A stretch of DNA of 64,000 nt from Corbicula japonica (taxonomy: Eukaryota > Mollusca > Bivalvia > Venerida > Cyrenidae), in assembly GCA_038501625.1 (NCBI GenBank), contig JAZAYU010000085.1, positions 1,747,693 through 1,811,692 on the forward strand. Reading direction: 5' to 3'. Position numbers and translations under genes: made by a program. Positions 61,901-64,000 of this stretch are shown here, piece after piece. The first letter of the stretch is position 1; the number at the start of each line of letters is the position of its first letter. The notes beneath the pieces are model-generated. The model was given only the letters and a program-made list of their open reading frames with translations. It did not search any database and was not told the origin of the DNA.

Positions 61901-64000
61901 CACTCAAAATCAGTTAGCTTCTTTTTGTTTGCTTAGCCAGCTATTCCAGCACATGCTATATCTTTATCTAAAAATCATCCCATTTTTGAGATTGATGTAA
62001 TTTTGATTTGTTTGCGACTTTTTTAAATAATTTTAGGACATTCCGTACAAGTTCAAAGTGGCAGTTTTGATAGAGTATATAAGGTCCTTGAGCCAGAGGG
62101 ATATACCTGTGCAGGTAAATACACATTTTTCATAATATTAAATTTGAAGTTATAAATGATTATGTTTGAAAAGTTCTAGCTGTAAAAAGGCTGGATTAAG
62201 CTTATTTTCTAAGCTCAGTATTACATACCTGACTGAAAAACAATGCTTAGTTCTGCTTAGATTATCCCATTTAAAGGTTTAAATCCATGTAGGAAACATT
62301 GTAGCAGGTCATGCCTCTGTGGTCATTTTAATTTCTTCTGATAATTATTTATTAACTATGTGTTATACACCTACTAATTGATGAAGTAATGTTATGTCTA
62401 ACAATATTTTGTATTTACAGCATTATCTGTATGAGCTGATAATTAACATCCTGGTCCATAACAACTGCTTCTATCAGCTGCACCAGTTTCTACAGTACCA
62501 TGTGCTCAGTGATTCTAAACCCCTGGTAAGTAACATACCATGTACTCAGTGATTCTAAATCCCTGGTAAGTAACATACCATGTGCTCAGTGATTCTAAAC
62601 CCCTGGTAAGTAACATACCATGTGCTCAGTGATTCTAAACCCCTGGTAAGTAACATACCATGTACACAGTGATTCTAAACCCCTGGTAAGTAACATACCA
62701 TGTGCTCAGTGATTCTTAACCCCTGGTAAGTAACATACCATGTGCTCAGTGATTCTAAACCCCTGGTAAGTAACATACCATGTGCTCAGTGATTCTAAAC
62801 CCCTAGTAAATTAACATACCATGAACTAAGTGATTCTAAACCCCTGGTAAGAAATATACCATGTGCTCAGTGATTCTTAACCCCTGGTAAGTAACATACC
62901 ATGTGCTCAGTGATTCTAAACCCCTGGTAAGTAACATACCATGTGCTCAGTGATTCTAAAACCCCTGGTAAGTAACATACCATGTGCTCAGTGATTCAAA
63001 ACCCCTGGTAATTAACATACCATGTGCTCAGTGATTCTAAACCCCTGGTAATTAACATACCATGTACTCAGTGATTTTAAACCCCTGGTTAGTAACATAC
63101 CATGTACTCAGTGATTCTAAACCCCTGGTAAGTTACATACCATGTACTCAGTGGTTCTAAACCCCTGGTAAGTAACATACCATGTGCTCAGTGATTCTAA
63201 ACCCCTGGTAATTAACATACCATGTACTCAGTGATTCAAAACCCCTGGTAAGTAACATACCATGTGCTCAATGATTCTAAACCCCTAGTAAATTAACATA
63301 CCATGAACTCAGTGATTCTAAACCCCTGGTAAGAAATATACCATGTAGTCAGTGATTCTAAACCCCTGGTAAGTAACATGCCATGTACTCAATGATTCTA
63401 AACCCCTGGTAAGTTTTATATCATGTACTCAGTGATTCAAAACCCCTGGTAAATTACATATCATGTACTCAGTGATTCTAAACCACTGGTAAGTGACATA
63501 CCATGTACTCCGTGATCTAAACCTCTGTTAAGTTATATTCGGTTATATACTATTACATTGCTGATGGAGGGATTGCATGTTTAGTAAAAAGTAACCATTT
63601 AAATGCTTATGTCAAATTTGCAACCAGTGCAGACCCAGATCAGTCAGTGCATTTAAGTGGTTTGCACCGGTTTTACATTGCTAATCAGTAAAATTAAATA
63701 GAGTTTTGAGCTACTGCTGCTAGGTTTAAATCCCACTGGGGATTAGATTCTTGTGCAATATTCACAGTGCACACTCAGCCCAAGTACTGGTGATGCAGCC
63801 ATGATAAGAATCATGAGTAAGTTAAACCAGTTGATCATTAGCTACTGTACAATTCTGATAAGTCAAACCTGTATTCAAAGACAGAGAAAATTAAAATGAT
63901 ATTATGCTTTAAGACAGTAGATTTTAAATTTTTATCTTGTAAGAGAATTCTATAATAAACTAAAGGTATGAAATTCACTATGTAATTTCAGGCATGTTTG
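43915..64000 (+). CDS. RMC1: RMC1, regulator of the MON1-CCZ1 complex (3' end beyond window)
   Basis: Coding exons: 43915-44022, 45805-45881, 46349-46433, 46814-46876, 47550-47636, 48251-48322, 48980-49054, 51177-51280, 51844-51936, 52599-52704, 55635-55746, 56555-56602, 57481-57534, 59083-59141, 60278-60451, 61513-61611, 62037-62114, 62421-62525 and 63992 onward. All introns are GT-AG and phases match through 536 codons. Conserved runs shared with human RMC1 (C18orf8/MIC1) include FDDANKQVFAVRS-like FYDDANQQVFAVRS, ITEQGIEFYQ, EKRSLK, MAKLPKFE, ATIYGQLY, NVVDSLIVVHHQ, SVIFDI, SANWIVFQP and FLQYHVLSDSKPL. The N-terminal half is a beta-propeller and the C-terminal half the Mic1 domain. The protein joins MON1-CCZ1, the GEF for Rab7, on late endosomes and lysosomes. 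About 110 residues are missing at the right edge. Introns 10 and 18 open with exon-derived minisatellites. Confidence 0.95.
44446..45056. mobile_element. TIR element with AAATACCC-type ends, RMC1 intron 1
   Basis: The left end GGCACGAAATACCCAAATCT and the right end AGATTTGGGTATTTCGTGC are inverted, followed inward by tandem CTACCCAAAT motifs on both sides. GTAC borders each end (near 44447 and 45052) and may be the target duplication. The middle is AT-rich with a GCAGCA/TCATCA microsatellite. No transposase. Confidence 0.75.
45065..45780. repeat. Palindromic repeat R2, copy interrupted by a TIR element (intron 1)
   Basis: The left part (45065-45136: CAATCAGGATGCACACTG, TCAGAAATAACCTAATG, GGTGTAGAT) and the right part (45692-45780: TAGATCCTGCTCAGACAG, CTGGATCTACCAG, ATGGAGTAAAGGG) make one R2 copy once the 45137-45691 insertion is removed. 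Confidence 0.8.
45137..45691. mobile_element. CAGAGGTGTAGAA-ended TIR element (555 bp) inserted in R2
   Basis: Ends are CAGAGGTGTAGAA and TTCTACACCTCTT, with subterminal similarity (CCACTCGACCGCTCACC versus GGTGAGTGGG). It is bordered by TAGAT on both sides (45132-45136 and 45692-45696), and removal restores a normal R2 sequence. CAGAGG ends recall hAT elements, but the visible duplication is 5 bp rather than 8, so the superfamily is uncertain. No transposase. Confidence 0.75.
46115..47245. repeat. R2 copies in RMC1 introns 2-4
   Basis: Four to five diverged copies: 46115-46245, 46560-46765, 46915-47040 and 47130-47245. Each shows the GTGTAGATC-(C/T)TGATCAGA...GGATCTACACTG pairs and the TCAGAAATAACCTAATG linker. 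They lie on either side of exons 3 and 4. Confidence 0.75.
48040..48165. repeat. Hairpin repeat R3, copy in RMC1 intron 5
   Basis: CCCAAGGTCATAAAACTAA at the left and its near complement TTAG...ATGATCTTGGG at the right enclose a second pair, GAGACCAGTCT / AGACTGGTCTC. The same family occurs at 52112-52253. Confidence 0.75.
49240..49405. repeat. Diverged R2-like repeat in RMC1 intron 7
   Basis: CCATGCGGTCTGATCAGGGT and CCATGAAGGTCTGCAATTTG...GATCAGGGTCTACATT follow the R2 pattern of paired GATCAG-GTCTACA blocks, but diverged. Confidence 0.5.
49597..51075. repeat. R2 copy interrupted by a hAT-like element (intron 7)
   Basis: The left part ends ...GTTCACCCATGCAA at 49753 and the right part resumes CCATGCAATAAAGGTGTATC at 51040, the usual R2 ending (GTGTATCTATGGAGTAAAGG). 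The insertion is 49754-51039. Confidence 0.85.
49754..51039. mobile_element. Non-autonomous hAT-like element (1286 bp, 8-bp TSD)
   Basis: Terminal inverted repeats are CAGACATGGGGCGAATT and AATTCGCCCCATGTCTG. Both sides carry a perfect 8-bp duplication, CCATGCAA (49746-49753 and 51040-51047), and removal restores an R2 copy. Subterminal regions are packed with TTTAATGCATTA/TAATGCTAA motifs on both sides, which is typical of transposase-binding arrays. An 8-bp TSD with CAG-type ends fits the hAT superfamily. No transposase frame is present. Confidence 0.92.
52112..52253. repeat. Hairpin repeat R3, copy in RMC1 intron 9
   Basis: Nearly perfect inverted repeat: AAGGTTATAAAGCTGAGCAT on the left and ATGCTCAGTTTTATAACCTT on the right, with AACCAGTCTCAAATCTCAAG and GCCATTTC arms meeting at a 10-base centre near 52180. 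A further diverged half-copy lies at 52010-52090. Confidence 0.85.
52705..55335 (+). repeat. 40-bp minisatellite derived from the exon 10/intron 10 junction
   Basis: The unit is GTTGTCCATTGCTAGGCCTC followed by TTCTAAGATACTGTTTCTAT, about 33 copies to 54028 and 5-6 more at 55110-55335, on either side of an inserted element. It corresponds to the last 24 bases of exon 10 (GTTGTCCATCACCAGGCTTC, CAAG) plus the first 13 of the intron (GTATTGTTTCTAT). In the units the donor GT has become AT (AAG/ATACTG), so these copies are not predicted to splice. Confidence 0.93.
54029..55109. mobile_element. TA-flanked TIR element with CGATTCCGATCC-type interior, inside the minisatellite
   Basis: Ends are CAGTACTGAAAATTATG and CATGATTTTCAGTACTG, extending inward to AAATTGACAA/TTGTCAATTT. 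TA lies on both sides, and removal restores the 40-bp unit (CTAAGATACTG). Just inside each end lie dense arrays of CGATCC/GATTCC motifs; an open frame at 54043-54381 is only translation of these. TA duplication and short TIRs fit a non-autonomous Tc1/mariner-type element. Confidence 0.9.
55747..56554. other. RMC1 intron 11
   Basis: AT-rich, with no repeat that I can define. A minus-strand frame at 55694-55882 is partly a shadow of exon 11. Confidence 0.5.
56680..57060. repeat. Two R2 copies in RMC1 intron 12
   Basis: A good copy (56690-56880) shows the palindrome around GATCAGCCGGCACATCCGTG-CTGTCTGATC, the AAATAACCTAA linker and the second palindrome; it is followed by a shorter one (56885-57055). 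Confidence 0.85.
57564..57725. mobile_element. Hairpin element in RMC1 intron 13 (about 162 bp)
   Basis: Arms TAAGGATTGAATC..GATGGTTTCCATTTGG and CCAAATGGAAACCATC..GATTCAATCCTTA meet at a GAAGCCCTAAGGGCTTC centre. Arm identity is high. TSD not clear. Confidence 0.85.
58068..58245. repeat. R2 copy in RMC1 intron 13
   Basis: CAGTGTAGATTCAGATCAGC, TCTGATCAGAATCTACACTG and GTGTAGATCCAGATCAGATG are visible in order. Confidence 0.8.
58521..58573. other. C-rich tract, possible G-quadruplex on the minus strand
   Basis: Five runs of four or five C within 53 bases (ACCCCC, TCCCCTCCCCC, TCCCCTCCCCC) in RMC1 intron 13. The minus strand could form a G-quadruplex. Confidence 0.6.
58895..58965. repeat. 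Short R2 copy in RMC1 intron 13
   Basis: GCGACAAGTGTAGATTAAGA and TCTGATCTGGATCTACACAA pair as in R2. Confidence 0.7.
59215..61490. repeat. Dense R2 cluster, RMC1 introns 14-15
   Basis: Copies at about 59215-59400, 59400-59640 (best preserved), 59830-60045, 60595-60815, 60905-61105 and 61320-61490. The best copy shows two near-palindromes: GTGTAGATCCAGATCAGCCG pairing with TCTGATCAGGATCTGCACTG, and a second pair after the TTATTTCTGACCAAAATGCG linker. Ends are CCATTTCCTCCATAGACACC and GTATATATAGAGGAAAGTG, loosely inverted. Exon 15 (60278-60451) lies between copies. Confidence 0.88.
62496..63540 (+). repeat. 40-bp minisatellite repeating the exon 18 5' splice site
   Basis: The unit is the last 30 bases of exon 18 (encoding YHVLSDSKPL) plus the first 10 of intron 18 (GTAAGTAACA). 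The first unit, 62496-62525, is true exon; about 25 more follow to 63540. Most keep CCCCTG/GTAAGT or GTAAGA; a minority have GTAATT, GTTAGT or lose the GT (CTAGTAAA). In the reading frame of exon 18, the first added unit meets a TGA (CATACCATGTACTCAGTGA), so use of any downstream donor would truncate the protein. Confidence 0.95.
63590..63690. repeat. R2 fragment in RMC1 intron 18
   Basis: GCAACCAGTGCAGACCCAGA, TCAGTCAGTGCA and GTTTGCACCGGTTTT follow the R2 pattern, diverged. Confidence 0.5.

Overview
This is eukaryotic DNA: AT-rich, genes split by GT-AG introns, and very rich in repeats. It most likely comes from a bivalve mollusc. That rests on a mollusc-type interspersed element (8.8-10.3 kb) with a 166-bp tandem core between a GCTCACC hairpin and a GGTGAGC/GGGCC end, on an HSPA12-type HSP70 gene of the kind expanded in bivalves, and on an abundant GATC-rich palindromic repeat. 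The species cannot be named from the sequence.

Three host genes are supported, all on the + strand. (1) The first coding exon of MANBAL (7193-7321), a small one-span membrane protein; its later exons were not found. (2) A complete four-exon HSPA12-like gene of 575 codons (25789-29223), with a poly(A) signal. (3) RMC1 (43915 to the window end), the regulator of the MON1-CCZ1 Rab7 exchange factor; 18 coding exons plus the start of exon 19 join in frame through 536 codons. On the - strand near the left end there is a decayed coding block of unknown family (728-1257) and a possible terminal exon (1829-2062).

Most of the rest is mobile and repeated DNA. 0-7 kb: palindromic TA-flanked MITEs and two GGTGCACC palindrome arrays, the second ending about 150 bp before the MANBAL start. 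7-15 kb: a LINE 3' end, the pearl-like element, and a nested head/body tandem array (11256-15245). 17.6-21.5 kb: broken Ty3/gypsy pol pieces on opposite strands around a 500-N gap, next to dispersed repeat R1. 31.3-40.65 kb: two arrays of about 100-120 copies of a CpG-dense 25/26-bp unit, in opposite orientation, forming a giant inverted repeat around a 3.4-kb spacer. 41.8-43.86 kb: a frameshifted LINE whose tail ends about 55 bp before the RMC1 start codon.

The most unusual part is RMC1 itself. Two of its introns (10 and 18) each start with a 40-bp minisatellite whose unit is a copy of the adjoining exon end plus its 5' splice site. In intron 18 most of about 25 copies keep a consensus GTAAGT donor. 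In intron 10 the donors have decayed, and a TA-flanked TIR element has inserted into the array. Other RMC1 introns hold about 20 copies of palindromic repeat R2, two of them interrupted by TIR elements with recognisable target duplications.
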